From Polymyxa betae (lineage: Eukaryota > Endomyxa > Phytomyxea > Plasmodiophorida > Plasmodiophoridae): a DNA stretch of 64,000 bases. A program made the position numbers and the translations under genes. Below, one piece after another: positions 10,391 through 21,330 of the stretch (the first letter of the stretch is position 1; every line of letters begins with the position of its first letter). The notes under the pieces were generated by a model, which was not told the DNA's origin, made no database searches, and worked only from the letters and a program-made list of their open reading frames with translations. Where the stretch lies: NCBI GenBank assembly GCA_003693705.1, contig RBZT01000267.1, positions 150,467 to 214,466 on the forward strand. Reading direction: 5' to 3'.

Positions 10391-12736
10391 CTAATGTTCA
10401 TCAACTGCTTCACTTAGACGTCGTAGATCATCAAAACATTGTTGTGCGATTGGAGTTCCTGGATCTAATAGCGATAGCGCCGCTTTCAGATCGTCTTGAG
10501 CAGATTCTAGCGATCCCATGGCCGAATATGCAGCAGCACGTCTGGAGAGGGTCGCGGCGTGATGAACTGGATTATGATTGCCAAATTCCATGCTGGATGT
10601 CGAATCTCGGATGCATGCATCGTATTCATGAAGATAGAGCTCGGTAGCAGCACGATTTGACATGATCTGGGCCTGGACCTCAGCAGGCTGTATACGGATC
10701 AGTCATGATTAAAAGCAGGCAGTGCAGATACGAACAGGATTCAGTCGAAGAGCCTCACTATATAATCGCTTAGCGCTACTCGCGTCTTGCTGCTGGAACG
10801 CCGCCGCAGCTGACACAAGTAAAGAATGCAACGGGTCCTTGCCTTGACAGGCTTCTGGATCAGGTTCGGCGGGATCACTGCGATGCTTTGCTAGTTGGCT
10901 TTTGATTGTTGAAAAATGATGTTGGACTAGATCGGGTTGTAGGCCATGTCGAATGGCAGCTGAAAAGTCGTCTCCAGCTTGCCAGAAATGATCCAGCGAT
11001 AGATGAGCCGTTCCTCGTAACTATTACTGATGTTAACACAAAATTGGAGCGGAGAGAGTGAAAATTCGATTTGCCACTTTAATCTGTGTCTGAAGTCGTA
11101 AAATACACCAACCTGATAAATCCGGGCTGTGGTTGTATCAAGGATGTCATCTTGAATCTGACGCCCCAGAACTGGATCGTCTATAACTGCCAGGCATTCG
11201 GTTAAATTATCGATCGCTTCAAGATTTTGACCATGTTCCGAGCAAATCTGGAATCCCGCTTAGATTCAGGCGACAGAACAAAGTTCACACATTAGACCTG
11301 GGCTCGTCGAATTAAATAGGTGATATCGTGAGGATGCATTCGAAGCAGATCCTCGATCTGACTCAACTCCTGAATGTGATTCATGTCGTCAACCTTCTCT
11401 TCATCTTGCCTCCGATTCATTAACGTAATCGCCTGGTCCAGCTTCAGAATCAATTTCTGATCATGTTCGGTAGTTGAGAGATTGATTGCATCCTATGACC
11501 ATGTGAATTGCAGTCTATCAGAAGATGTAATCACCGACCTCGAGATCGGAAATGGCAGTTGGAAAATTGCCAAGAAGTAGATTTGCCTGAGCGCGTGTTC
11601 GAAACAGATCGGAGCGGAGTTGAGGCGGGTGTGAACGTGCTAGAGCGAGATTGCAATCAGCAATGCATTTACGAATTCGCTCAAATTTCTTGATGATAGC
11701 AGCACCACGGAAAGAGGCCAGTTGGAGATAGCAATCGGCACGATTCAGAAGCGCTGATGCGTCCGTCGGTGAAATTTGCAAGACTGAGGTAAATGCACTG
11801 GTGGCAGATAGATAATCGTGAGATCTCTGAAACTTCAACCCTATAACATTTCGTCGTTCAAGGAAAACACGACAGTTTCTGGGTGCAATACCTTTCTCAT
11901 AAAGAAGCTGTGCGTGCCCATCTGTGACATCATCAGTTGTATTAGATAATGCAGGACAGACAGCGAATTCGTCGTCTTCATTAGGGTCGCGTGCTACCGG
12001 CCCAGCCCTCTGATCAATAGCAGTGAACCTAACAAGCACCGCCGGATTCGATCTCACGGCAGGAATTCGACGCCCTTGCCCAGGGCGCTTTCCCTTGGAC
12101 TCCTCGCTTATTTCGAAAAGTTCATTGTCAGATTCTTGGACAACTTCAACAGTCGGCGTCACAGCTGTTTCGGCTTGCTCATCTAATTCGTTAAAAATTG
12201 TTGTGTTCGTTTCTGCACCAGGGTGAGGTCCATGATTCTCACTGGATTCAGCCCAATGCACCAAATCGGCCTGATGTCGTTTTCATTCAGTTGATACTAC
12301 AAAATGGAAGTAATAGGACCTTGGCCTCGTTTTCTTCTTTCTGCTTCAATTGTTGGATTAGAGAACGATGCTGATCTTCATCATTCCAGATTCGCTTCTG
12401 AGCGTTCGACCTCTAACTTCGCTAAGTTGTAACTTCAATTCGAATTGTCAGATGCCTTACAGAATCCGACTTCTGCTGTAAAGCTTGAAGTCGCCGCTCT
12501 TCGGCTCGTTGACGGGAGGTTTTGATTGTTTGGTTACGCCTTGAGCATAAATGCTCGGGATCCGCTTGTAGACAGAGCTCTGGCCATAAGCCCGGATGCG
12601 ATTTAGGAAGTTTAATCTGCAATGCCGAAGACAGAATACGAACTTCACATTGGTCAGACTCTACAGATTGATACAGATCTAAACCCAGATGATAGGGCGG
12701 TGAGCTCAGGCCCAGATATAATTCAGCAACTGTCAT
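10391..12736 (-). CDS. DNAAF4: CS-TPR protein, DNAAF4 (DYX1C1)-like
   Basis: The N-terminal exon (12736-12422) has a CS/p23-like fold pattern (VAELYLGL, ALQIKLPK, PELCLQAD) followed by a charged helix (RQRAEERR). The next exons carry a Gln/Glu helix near 12400-12310. The long exon 12264-11518 contains the segment VLVRFTAIDQRAGPVARDP, which lines up with the conserved pre-TPR region of DNAAF4, and then TPR repeats (SALLNRADCYLQL, ISDLEVG). TPR-like helices continue to 10391. DNAAF4 helps HSP90/HSP70 preassemble axonemal dynein arms in the cytoplasm. The spliced length, roughly 650-700 residues, exceeds the about 420 of animals because of extra C-terminal TPR helices; two adjacent genes are an alternative. 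Confidence 0.68.
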
Positions 12737-13386
12737 CGAGTTAAGTTGACGAATTGGTACCCCAGTATGCCTATACTTTCGAGATGTTCAGGCCTGAACC
12801 CAGTCCCATGGATTTGAATGGAGAGGCTGTTGAATTCCTGAGTCCATTCGTATCGAGGTGTAATGGGCATGACGACGTCTGCTGTGGTATGGAGTTGATG
12901 AATGTCAGGTAACTAGTGACCCAGTCACAGCCTGATAGAGAATCTGCTTAACAAGGGACCAGCTTCTCATTGTCACGTTTCAATACAGATGACACCAGCT
13001 TGGGTGACAGCTATCTATAAGCTATGATCTCTTCTACAGGTCAATTAACCGAAACTGATCCAGATTTAGGGTGAGGTTACGCCCACTTACCAATGGGGCT
13101 GCCTCATCATCAGACACTTTCCTGATTTCAAAAGTTTGGTTTTGGCATCTTCCCTGATCCGAAACGCATTACTTTGTCCAAGATCGTGTAAAGGAGATGG
13201 TTCCTTATCGAAGGATTGGATTGGATTTGTCTAGTTCGTTGATCTGAGTCAACAGGCGGCGCTGTATCGTAAGAGCTAGGCCGATAGTTCCTTATCGAAG
13301 CTTTGGATGATAGCCCTAGTAACCTGAAGCCAGAATGTTGATGTGTATATTAATCAACATATAATGGGCCTATAGGGTAGCCTGGT
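12737..13386. other. Intergenic with a short duplicated motif
   Basis: About 650 bases between two minus-strand genes. A 42-codon plus-strand ORF starts at ATG 12784 and ends TAA at 12912, overlapping a possible GTAACT donor. It has no recognisable feature. The 14-mer GTTCCTTATCGAAG occurs twice in direct orientation, near 13199 and 13288, which could be a protein-binding site or chance. No gene is assigned. Confidence 0.3.
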
Positions 13387-14787
13387 TTAAAGCATGGATA
13401 ACAGAGATGATGCAATCTGGTTCAGATCTGCAAGAGATCCATGTCGAGACCTTGCTCGCCCAACAATCTCGCCAGCTTTCAGCTTTACCATCCGATCGCG
13501 GTTGATGGGGCTCGCCCAGGCCATGCTCATTAAGATATTGCATCCACAGCGTTGCAACATAGCGAAATCTTCAAATCTCTTCATCGAGGCTAGAACCGTT
13601 TCGATTCCGTTTAATGATCGAATCAGATCTCTAGCGTCTCGATTAAGAGACAAATTGATTAAAGCAAAGCACGCCCGGAAATGCAATAGAGGCTCATTCG
13701 GGTATTTGCTCATTGCCATTAAAATGAGATGGACTGCCCTGTGTGAGACCAACCACTCCTTATTGGCATCAATCAGAGCCAGATTAACCATGGCCCAGAA
13801 CGCCTTCGTTAGAACGGATGGCCTTGTGATGTGTCGTTTAGCAGTTGATAACACAGCCATCACCACATCATTTGACATATAGTCTGATATATGATTGACG
13901 GAACTCAGTCGATCACTCAAGAAACGGCTGCCTTCGTTGCATCCTAAAGGACGGCATAGGATTACAAGGGCCCATAATGCATTTCCCACCAGTTCACTGT
14001 TAAACTGGTGCTTTCGCATTGCTTTCAAAAGTAGCTCGACCACGCCGAGCTTCGGAAGAATCTTGCGATTGCTCTCGTTCAGAGCTAGTATGCCGAAAGC
14101 CTTGACAGCCAGATGCTGACAGGAACTGTTGGAAGTCAGGCGCGAAACAGCTGAAATTAGGCTCATCAAGCGTTGCTCGTCAAGAGCTGCTCTGGAAATG
14201 TTATGTTCCTCAGTCTGATCGAAAATTTCCACAATCCAACGGACACCCTCTTCCAAGACGTTGCTGTTCGACGGTCGCTTCGCTATTACTTCAACTATGG
14301 CTCTGATCTTATCCGATGCTGAATCCTCAGCCTCCATCTGCATCTCGATCCATTCACGAGCAAGAGCTGCTCGAAACCAATCGGGACGGTTAAGATCCAA
14401 AGCCAGACCTAAACCAGTTCCACAATCAACGGGAATATAATGCCATCTGGTGGAGCAGGCGCGTTTCCAGAGTTTGTAAATCCACTCTTTTGATTGCGTT
14501 GCCGACCGATTTGTCGACAGTAAAGATACAGTCGACCGCAGATCCAGAAAACCGATTATGTGCTCGACTAGGTCGATGGGGAATGCTGAAATTGTCATGG
14601 TCTCCGACTTTACAGGTTTTGATGCTTTAGCTAGTAAAAATGCTTGGTGTCTATGAGCCGCAATCCAGCTTCGGGGGCTCAATTTGCTCCAGATTCTTCC
14701 AGAAATATATCGTGCTCGTTTTCGAGAGGGATTATTACGTAACGATCTCCTCCGTTCTGGATGTCTTGCTATCAAAGACGTTTCCAT
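13387..14787 (-). CDS. F-box protein with armadillo-like repeats
   Basis: A single uninterrupted 466-codon frame. Residues about 66-110 form an F-box-like helix set (FPIDLVEHIIGFLDLRS and LYKLWKRA-type end), normally the Skp1-binding module of SCF ubiquitin ligases. From about residue 200 to the end runs a series of helical repeats of armadillo type (for example LAVKAFGILALNES, VGNALWALVILC, FRACFALINLSLN). The N-terminal 60 residues are basic (Arg-rich). The start could be ATG 14787 or the later ATG at residue 63, just before the F-box. The family resembles F-box/ARM substrate receptors, but the substrate cannot be inferred. It is one of the few long intronless genes here. Confidence 0.65.
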   Translation of the reverse strand: METSLIARHPERRRSLRNNPSRKRARYISGRIWSKLSPRSWIAAHRHQAFLLAKASKPVKSETMTISAFPIDLVEHIIGFLDLRSTVSLLSTNRSATQSKEWIYKLWKRACSTRWHYIPVDCGTGLGLALDLNRPDWFRAALAREWIEMQMEAEDSASDKIRAIVEVIAKRPSNSNVLEEGVRWIVEIFDQTEEHNISRAALDEQRLMSLISAVSRLTSNSSCQHLAVKAFGILALNESNRKILPKLGVVELLLKAMRKHQFNSELVGNALWALVILCRPLGCNEGSRFLSDRLSSVNHISDYMSNDVVMAVLSTAKRHITRPSVLTKAFWAMVNLALIDANKEWLVSHRAVHLILMAMSKYPNEPLLHFRACFALINLSLNRDARDLIRSLNGIETVLASMKRFEDFAMLQRCGCNILMSMAWASPINRDRMVKLKAGEIVGRARSRHGSLADLNQIASSLLSML

Positions 14788-14974
14788 ATTCTTTCACATT
14801 GAAAGAATATTTCCAGTATCTCTTCTACCATGCCGTACCTGTATCTGAGCGATCGTAGATTTTTTCTTCAAAGCGAAATCTTAATTTTCATTTTGAAACG
14901 CAAATCAAAAACATCTCTTGAACATAATAAAAGAATTGTCTGATTTTGATAAAGCTGGACCCTCCATTCAATAA

Positions 14975-16309
14975 TCAAACTGGTTGGTCATTTGTTGCTC
15001 CCGAATCCTGCTTAGTGTTCAATTCTTCAGCGATTCTCTGGAAATAATGTGGGGAAATTTTTCTGGCATTGACAAGCATCGATTCCAATTCTAAATCATG
15101 TGTTAGACGAACAATCACCATGATGCCACGCGACCTACGAACGGATGAAACTCTTATATGTTCTGCAAAGGCAAGCCCTTCGATAAAAGGAATCTCATTG
15201 CCTAAACCAAGTTAATGGTGGGATGTACCACCTGATTGCTTACACTTGGCGCATGCGAGCTCATCAACTTCCTGAGCTAATGAATTTAGTTCATGGCATC
15301 TGGCCATTCCGACTCCATCTTCTCTGTTTTACAATAAGGATCATTGGAATGGATTGTGATCCAATATTGCCTTAAAAAGTTCTCAATCTCTTGCACCGCT
15401 TCTTGCTCAGCTTCGGCTGTAGCTTGTTGATTAATCTGCTCGTTTTGCTTGAGCAAGGTTTTCAACTCTTCAATTTCGCATGCAATCGCCCGACGCTGAT
15501 GCTCTGTTGGGGAAGACATTCCCTGATTGGCAACTTCCGAATTCGAATCCACATTAACATCATTGCAATCTAGGCCATAATTGTGAAACGGGACGGAGAA
15601 AAGTAGAAAATAGGTACCGATATTGTGAAGCGCTCCGAGCTCAATTCGATCACTGATCTCATCCATTCGCGTAACAAAATTCTTCCTAGAACCACTTTAG
15701 CAATGTTCCAGGTGCTCTCAAATACCCAACTGTTCATTTCGTAATGCTTGCAATGCATTATCCGCAGCTTCTTTTTGTTTTAATTCAACATTACTAACGA
15801 AATCCAATTTTCTAGATACTAAGCAGCACAATTTACAGAGGTCTCAAACGATACAAGCAGATAAGGTTACAGGCTTCGCGCTTTTGACACAATCCATGCA
15901 TTTCTTCGTTCGCCGCATGCAGCTTCGTTTGCAACTCCTTCTGCTTCTCCATCAGCTGCTCTCGCTCAGTACGAACTGAAACACTAATCAGAGTTTACGC
16001 CTTTACAAGCACTGGAGCGATTTACTTTGCTGAAGTTCAGCTCGCTGTATCTGTATGTGCTGCTGCAGAACGGCCATCTGCCTTCGATCGTCCAGAACAG
16101 CATGCCTGATGTTATGAGTCTCTGATTCTAAAGACAACAACATAGACCCAGTTGAACGCATCATTGGTTGAATGAGAGACATTGGCAGTAACATCATGAT
16201 GCGTCATTACAAGAGCTAAGAGATCAGAGCACTGACTGGGAAACAGCCCTGGTTCTTTGGTCAATGAAAATAACTGTACACTACAGGATGCGACCCCATG
16301 TAGGGTCAT
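14975..16309 (-). CDS. Coiled-coil protein with C-terminal globular part
   Basis: Short minus-strand exons splice with introns of about 30-55 bases. The product has a long central coiled coil (segments QQHIQIQRAEL, QLMEKQKELQTKLHAANEE and IEELKTLLKQNEQ). It ends in a small globular segment (IEGLAFAEHIRVSS, MVIVRLTHDLELES, PHYFQRIAEELN) with a stop at 14977-14975. The architecture, coiled coil plus small globular end, resembles kinetochore or augmin-type structural subunits, but I recognise no family. The 5' exon (16309 or a later ATG) is uncertain. Expected length is about 300 residues. Confidence 0.5.
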
Positions 16310-16423
16310 GGGGTCTGCCTATGCTTCGCAAATACCAACTATGCTATAGATTACAGTGCAATTTATTGAAGTCGATCCTATGCAGTTGTTTCGGGTTGTC
16401 GATGTCGCAAACGTCCTCCAAAT

Positions 16424-17398
16424 CTAACCCGGCACCACAAACATGATCGGCTTCCTGTATTGGATCAACACCTCTGTGTGCAGAACAGAAGAAACAATAC
16501 GTACTTCAAATGCGGTTCCTGTTAGGACTTGCTTCGAGCTGAAGCTGGCGATTTGCCTGGTGTCGACGAACTCCATCATGGCTTCGATAACAGAGTTTCT
16601 TTCGAAAGATTTGGCGATGTATTCGGATAGGGCTGTGCTGACGTATTTACTAATGATCACTGCAGCTGGGATTCCATCTTTCTGTGCTGCTGTAGGTAAT
16701 ATGATGCCGAACTCTCCAGCAACGTCGGCAATAGCTGTAGCTTGTTGCAATCGCAATACAGATTCATTTGGACAAAGCATTATATCGTCAGCCATCATCA
16801 GTATATGAGAATCTGGATGGAACCGGCTGATAGAAAATAGTAAGTTTGCATATTCGATGCTGCGTTGCGATTGAAGACTTTCTGATGAGGTTGTAAATAA
16901 CTTGGAATAGAGCTTGGAGTTATTGCGATAGAATTCGAAGCATTCCTTCGGCTTATACTGTTTTGACAGAACATTGAATTGATTATTGCCGTTTGGATCC
17001 ATGTCGAATACCATCGTTGAGAGCCGACCGCCTTTAGTGCAATTCTTTGGTCCAGTTTCCTTGAAGATACTGGATAGAACCTTTTCAAGTGGATGTGGCT
17101 GCTGATTTCTCGATGCAATCACAATCTTTATTTGAACTCGTTTTAGCTCGCGTTGGAATGCATCGTCGTCAACAGGTCGTGGATACGTCCAGAGAACTGT
17201 TTCTTCATCAGTTACGTCAATGGCCACTTTCTTCATCTGTCGAGCGATGACTCGACGATGGATTAATGATGGCAAAGCAACTTGAATCAGGGCCAGGGAG
17301 AAGAAGATGGTCATCCAGAAAGCAGCAGTTCGACGACGAGACCCGGATCTGCCAAGCCATGGCGTCCACCAGTCATCATCGCTCATATTCGAGTGCAA
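16424..17398 (-). CDS. Type II membrane protein, glycosyltransferase-like
   Basis: A single 324-codon frame. A short N-terminal cytosolic part (WWTPWLGRSGSRRR) is followed by one transmembrane segment at residues about 28-50 and a lumenal domain. The lumenal domain starts with a Rossmann-like strand (VQIKIVIASRN) and has a later ILMMADDIMLCPN segment, similar in place to the EDD metal-binding motif of MGAT4-type N-acetylglucosaminyltransferases. The topology is typical of Golgi glycosyltransferases. Overall similarity to any named family is weak, and the protein is shorter than MGAT4 (about 530). I infer a Golgi GT-A enzyme of unknown donor. Start: ATG at 17398, or the fifth codon, also ATG. 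Confidence 0.5.
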   Translation of the reverse strand: MHSNMSDDDWWTPWLGRSGSRRRTAAFWMTIFFSLALIQVALPSLIHRRVIARQMKKVAIDVTDEETVLWTYPRPVDDDAFQRELKRVQIKIVIASRNQQPHPLEKVLSSIFKETGPKNCTKGGRLSTMVFDMDPNGNNQFNVLSKQYKPKECFEFYRNNSKLYSKLFTTSSESLQSQRSIEYANLLFSISRFHPDSHILMMADDIMLCPNESVLRLQQATAIADVAGEFGIILPTAAQKDGIPAAVIISKYVSTALSEYIAKSFERNSVIEAMMEFVDTRQIASFSSKQVLTGTAFEVRIVSSVLHTEVLIQYRKPIMFVVPG

Positions 17399-17807
17399 CA
17401 GTTCAAAGGCAATCCAGTACGAATGGACGATTCATCTGTGCTGCTTGTTTTATGAAGTGCAAACTGCAACGGGCAAGTCACAGGCCAATTGCACTCTTTA
17501 TGAATCAGTTGATTTCTGGGCTCGTTTACAAGTTGCATAGCATAGCTGATCGCCTACTAGACAGTGCAATTGACAATCGCCAACTACTGCTGGATGTCTT
17601 CTGCAGTCTAGGGTCATGACTTTTCTAGGTCGATACAAACGACATGGAGTTTGAGACCTGGATCAACCTGATCTAACATTCGTCAGTCCATGCTAGGGCT
17701 TCTTAATAATTCATATTTCGTTTCTTTAAATCGATCGAAATTGTACATGGCTTTCTTCTCAAAAGATAATAAAATCCTGAGGTTTTTCTCTATTATTCTC
17801 TGTCCCA

Positions 17808-18133
17808 ATGGCTCCACATTTTTGTTCGCGCGAAGACAATCGCCTCTGTGTGCCCTGGGCTTCCATACACAAATTCCCAATCCCATACCGAAAGCGGGAA
17901 GATCTGTGGAACAATATCGCCAACGGCTTTAATGGTACTGTTCAGCCCGAGCAAGAAAGTTACCGCAATGCTGAGCAGATGTACAATCGATTCCCGGTGC
18001 GTTCAATCACAATTTGAAACGACCTGATTACATGACGATTTTTATTCGAAAACTTCGAATCACGCAGGACAGCCCGCTGGGAATACCAAAAACACCCCAA
18101 AAGCGTTTAATCTTATGCGTGAACTGTGAGTGA
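17808..18133 (+). CDS. Small conserved-looking hypothetical protein
   Basis: ATG at 17808 opens a 62-codon exon rich in aromatic and charged residues (VPWASIHKFPIPYRKRE). A GTGCGT donor after the proline of NRFP gives a 71-base intron to 18066. The second exon reads DSPLGIPKTPQKRL and stops at 18131-18133. The total is about 85 residues. The W/P/Y-rich short-motif style is reminiscent of microtubule inner proteins, but this is only a resemblance. It could also be a chance frame upstream of the membrane-protein gene. Confidence 0.35.
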
Positions 18134-18250
18134 ATTTCACGCATTAGAATCACGATTTTGTTTCTTGTGGATCAGTCAAAAGACATCATTGAGACTCAAT
18201 TTCAAATATAGATGTAAATACCTCATGACCTGAGCTCATAATCGTATTAT

Positions 18251-19066
18251 ATGGACAGACATCACTTCATACTTTCACTATTTATTTTGTTAGCGCCTTT
18301 AGGCGTTTATGTCGAATCAGTCAAGTTGATTGCAATTGATGTTCCAGATGAGATCCAGATATCCAATCAGGATATCCAGACATCTAAATCGAATCAATCG
18401 TGGAGATATGCAATCGACTCCTTCTACGTGGCCCTAGGCCCAAAAGTCGCTAATTTCCAGGTCGACGACGCCTTCGCCGGAAAGGTCGTCCACGAGAGCC
18501 TGGTATGCGATTTCGAAATGGTGAAGAATGAGGTTCTTGAAGTTGATTGGGATACTTTACTGTTCACTGCCAGTATCGCATGGCTTGCTGGATATCATTC
18601 ACCAGTTAGATTCAATGCTGATTTCATTATCTGGGTCATCGAACATGATACCGAGCTCTATGGTCTGCTGAGAAACTCCCCCGAATTAGAGTGGAAATTC
18701 ATGATCAATCTGGTTCCGGATCCTCTGGCCATTATCAAGCCATTATCTCAAACACCTTCGGATTCCTCAACAAAGGAGTCCCAAACTATCGAAGATTCTG
18801 ACGAACTTGATGATGACGATGACAATCTGGATGCGATAAGCGATTCCGACGAAGAGGATGACGAATTTGAAGACCGAATTCGACGACGAGTTCGGAAAGG
18901 GATGTGGGAATCGTTATCGGGTCGAATCATGACGACAACCATGTGGGGATTGTTAGTTATTATAGCCCTAACTACATTCGTATATTGTACCTGGAACATA
19001 TCCAGAAAGCATGACATGAACCAGCAAGACCGGCAACAGCCTGATATACCACTGATATATGTTTGA
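18251..19066 (+). CDS. Type I membrane protein with acidic stretch
   Basis: A single 271-codon frame. Residues 1-22 form a classic signal peptide (FILSLFILLAPLGVYVES). An unrecognised ectodomain of about 145 residues follows, then a Ser/Asp/Glu-rich segment (DSDELDDDDDN, DSDEEDDEFED). Next comes a basic patch, a transmembrane helix (MWGLLVIIALTTFVY) and a short tail. The topology predicts an extracellular or lumenal acidic domain. No homology is recognised. Three other genes in the window (near 41.6-43.7, 49.2-50.8 and 53.2-55.7 kb) share this plan without obvious sequence identity. Confidence 0.6.
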   Translation: MDRHHFILSLFILLAPLGVYVESVKLIAIDVPDEIQISNQDIQTSKSNQSWRYAIDSFYVALGPKVANFQVDDAFAGKVVHESLVCDFEMVKNEVLEVDWDTLLFTASIAWLAGYHSPVRFNADFIIWVIEHDTELYGLLRNSPELEWKFMINLVPDPLAIIKPLSQTPSDSSTKESQTIEDSDELDDDDDNLDAISDSDEEDDEFEDRIRRRVRKGMWESLSGRIMTTTMWGLLVIIALTTFVYCTWNISRKHDMNQQDRQQPDIPLIYV

Positions 19067-19103
19067 AACAATAAATCTTGCATGTCCTGTTTTAACAAAA
19101 TAT

Positions 19104-21021
19104 TTAATGTTGAAATTCGGCATACTGCCGAAGTCGCAGCGCGTACTTTTGTGGAAACGAAAAGTTTTTCAGATATCGATAAAATCTGAAGATGATCCTG
19201 TAGAGAGCGCGATCCAGTGCACGACTTAAAGCCACTGGTGCCAAGCTGGAATGTTCAGTATTCGGACCATCAACATAAAGGCGTTGCTTGTCAGCCTCCG
19301 ACAACTCGACATTCTCATATGCAGCTTCGATAAAGTCGCCGATGGCGATTGATGCTGCCAGAAGTGAGCTTACGATCTCCTCAAACGAACGTTGGACCGA
19401 TCCCATTTCATCTTCTTCAATAGAATGGACAACGAGAGCTGACAGCGCTGATCGACCATCTTAGACAACATGAAATGTTGTAAAATAAAAGCAACAGACC
19501 TTGAGTGATATTGATGAGATCGTCGGTTTGAGCAAATAATGCATAAGCCTGAGATCTCGCTTTGCGGCTGTTTTCTGTTCAAAAAAAAATTAACACACAG
19601 TATAAAAAAGCAAAAAGAAGTTGAGCGAACCCGGATCACAGGCAGCATATAGCAATTTGGATAAGGCATCCAGACGGCTGATGCAAACCTTCGATACAGA
19701 CGCCCATAAATTGTTGTCTCCCGATCTATAAATGGTGACTCGGGCGTCAGACGATATATTACACATATCACTCAATTCGAGAAACCCTAATGACTAACAG
19801 GCAAATGTTAGAACAGTCCACATAATAACATTGTTTAGGACAGACGCGTGTGTAACGATCTCGATCTTGTTGCAATACTTTCACCAGTACGGATATGGAA
19901 ATCGTGGTTGATTTGTCAGATAGAACAGATTGCATCAAAACGACTTCGAGAATATGTCGCGATAGTTCCCAGGAAATGAACAGTTTCAGACAACTGAAAA
20001 CGATATCAGCCATCAGCGGCTGTAAACTGGAATCTTACATAAGAATACAGTTGAGTTCTGATCCCAGACAGAAATGACACCCAGCAGATGGGCTGAATAA
20101 TGAGGCAAACGCAGCAAAAGGGGTTCGTTGCAAAATGAAATGAATGAGACGAACCGGAACCAAAAACCAAAGCACGGTGAAGACCAAACCATATCGTAAA
20201 CTCGAACGAACGATTGGCAATGTTTTTAACCGGATCTGAGTTTCCAAAGGCAGTTGCAGTGTGGGAAACCGAAACTACAATAGCTCGAATGAGCGCCGAT
20301 AGTTAACAAAACCTAGACGTCTATACCGATGTTTGTGTCATCAGACGCCGAATGAAATAAACCAGAGAGAAGAGCATCATACGACTGGAATAACATTGTA
20401 AGCTGGACGAGACCGATGTCTGGGTTGATATTAGCGTCCATAACGAGGAAACAATCGTTAAGGTTGCACAGCAAAGAGTGGAAGGATTTGTTATGAGACA
20501 GAACAATCTCTGTGGACCCGTCCTTAACTGAGTAACAGCTACACACGACATCAGGGTTAGAAATCAGAGGAAACAGAGCTCGACACCTTTGACATGACGA
20601 ATAAACATGACTAGATACATCTGTTGAAGGAACACAAACACGAGCAGGTAGAGCATATTTGATACAGTGAAAACTCTCCAAACTATCCGATAAATATCAG
20701 CATTTACAGATGAAGGAATGACAATTTACTCATACAGTAAAGCGTTGGACGAAGATTGGCCAAAATAACAAGCAACGATTGGACGATTGCATTGATGAGT
20801 AATGCCATTAATACCCTTCTCCGTTTGATCTGATCAATCCAGATCTGAGCGACATCGTCATCGGCGATTGTCGATCGTGCCGCCTGTTTCGGATCAGGGG
20901 ATTTAGCTAAATTCTTGCTGGAAGATTGTGGTGTGCTCTGAACTTGGCTGGTATTGTGCTGAATCTGTTGAAGTATTGGATTGGATTTAGAAGAGATTGA
21001 TGATGGAATTGACTGCCACAT
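19104..21021 (-). CDS. NDC1: Transmembrane nucleoporin NDC1
   Basis: Minus-strand exons from ATG 21021 to stop 19104. The N-terminal part has several hydrophobic helices (RRVLMALLINAIVQSLLVILA; MLYLLVFVFLQQMYLVMFI; segments near 20480-20350). A further helix follows a FPTLQLPLETQIRLK segment, comparable with the FPxIQ loop of NDC1. The C-terminal exon matches the NDC1 end in order: a VQRSFEEIVSSLLAAS helix, an ALDRALYRIIFRFYRYL helix and a final LRLRQYAEF. NDC1 anchors the nuclear pore complex in the pore membrane. Introns are short and not all resolved. The family assignment rests on pattern memory of both ends, so an alignment is needed to confirm it. Confidence 0.65.
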
Positions 21022-21330
21022 TGTAGAAATGACAAACTGCAGAAATATGCGTCACTCAGAAATGACGATCAACAAATAGATGCGCTGTCCAACTTAAAAA
21101 GTAATTTTGATTTTAGAATGATGCGCAGTAGAGAAAAGATCTGAACTCAGCGCAACTCAAGAAGATGGGGATTGCGAGAACAAAAGAAAAGTGATTCGAT
21201 CATCATCGCCATAAAATACTGAAAACAAAAGTATGGGATAAAGCGACGCTGTTGATGATGTCCTGTCCAGCCCTAGATAACAAACTAGGGTTTATAGCAC
21301 TCCAGTACAGTATGAGGAGAGTCACCCAAG

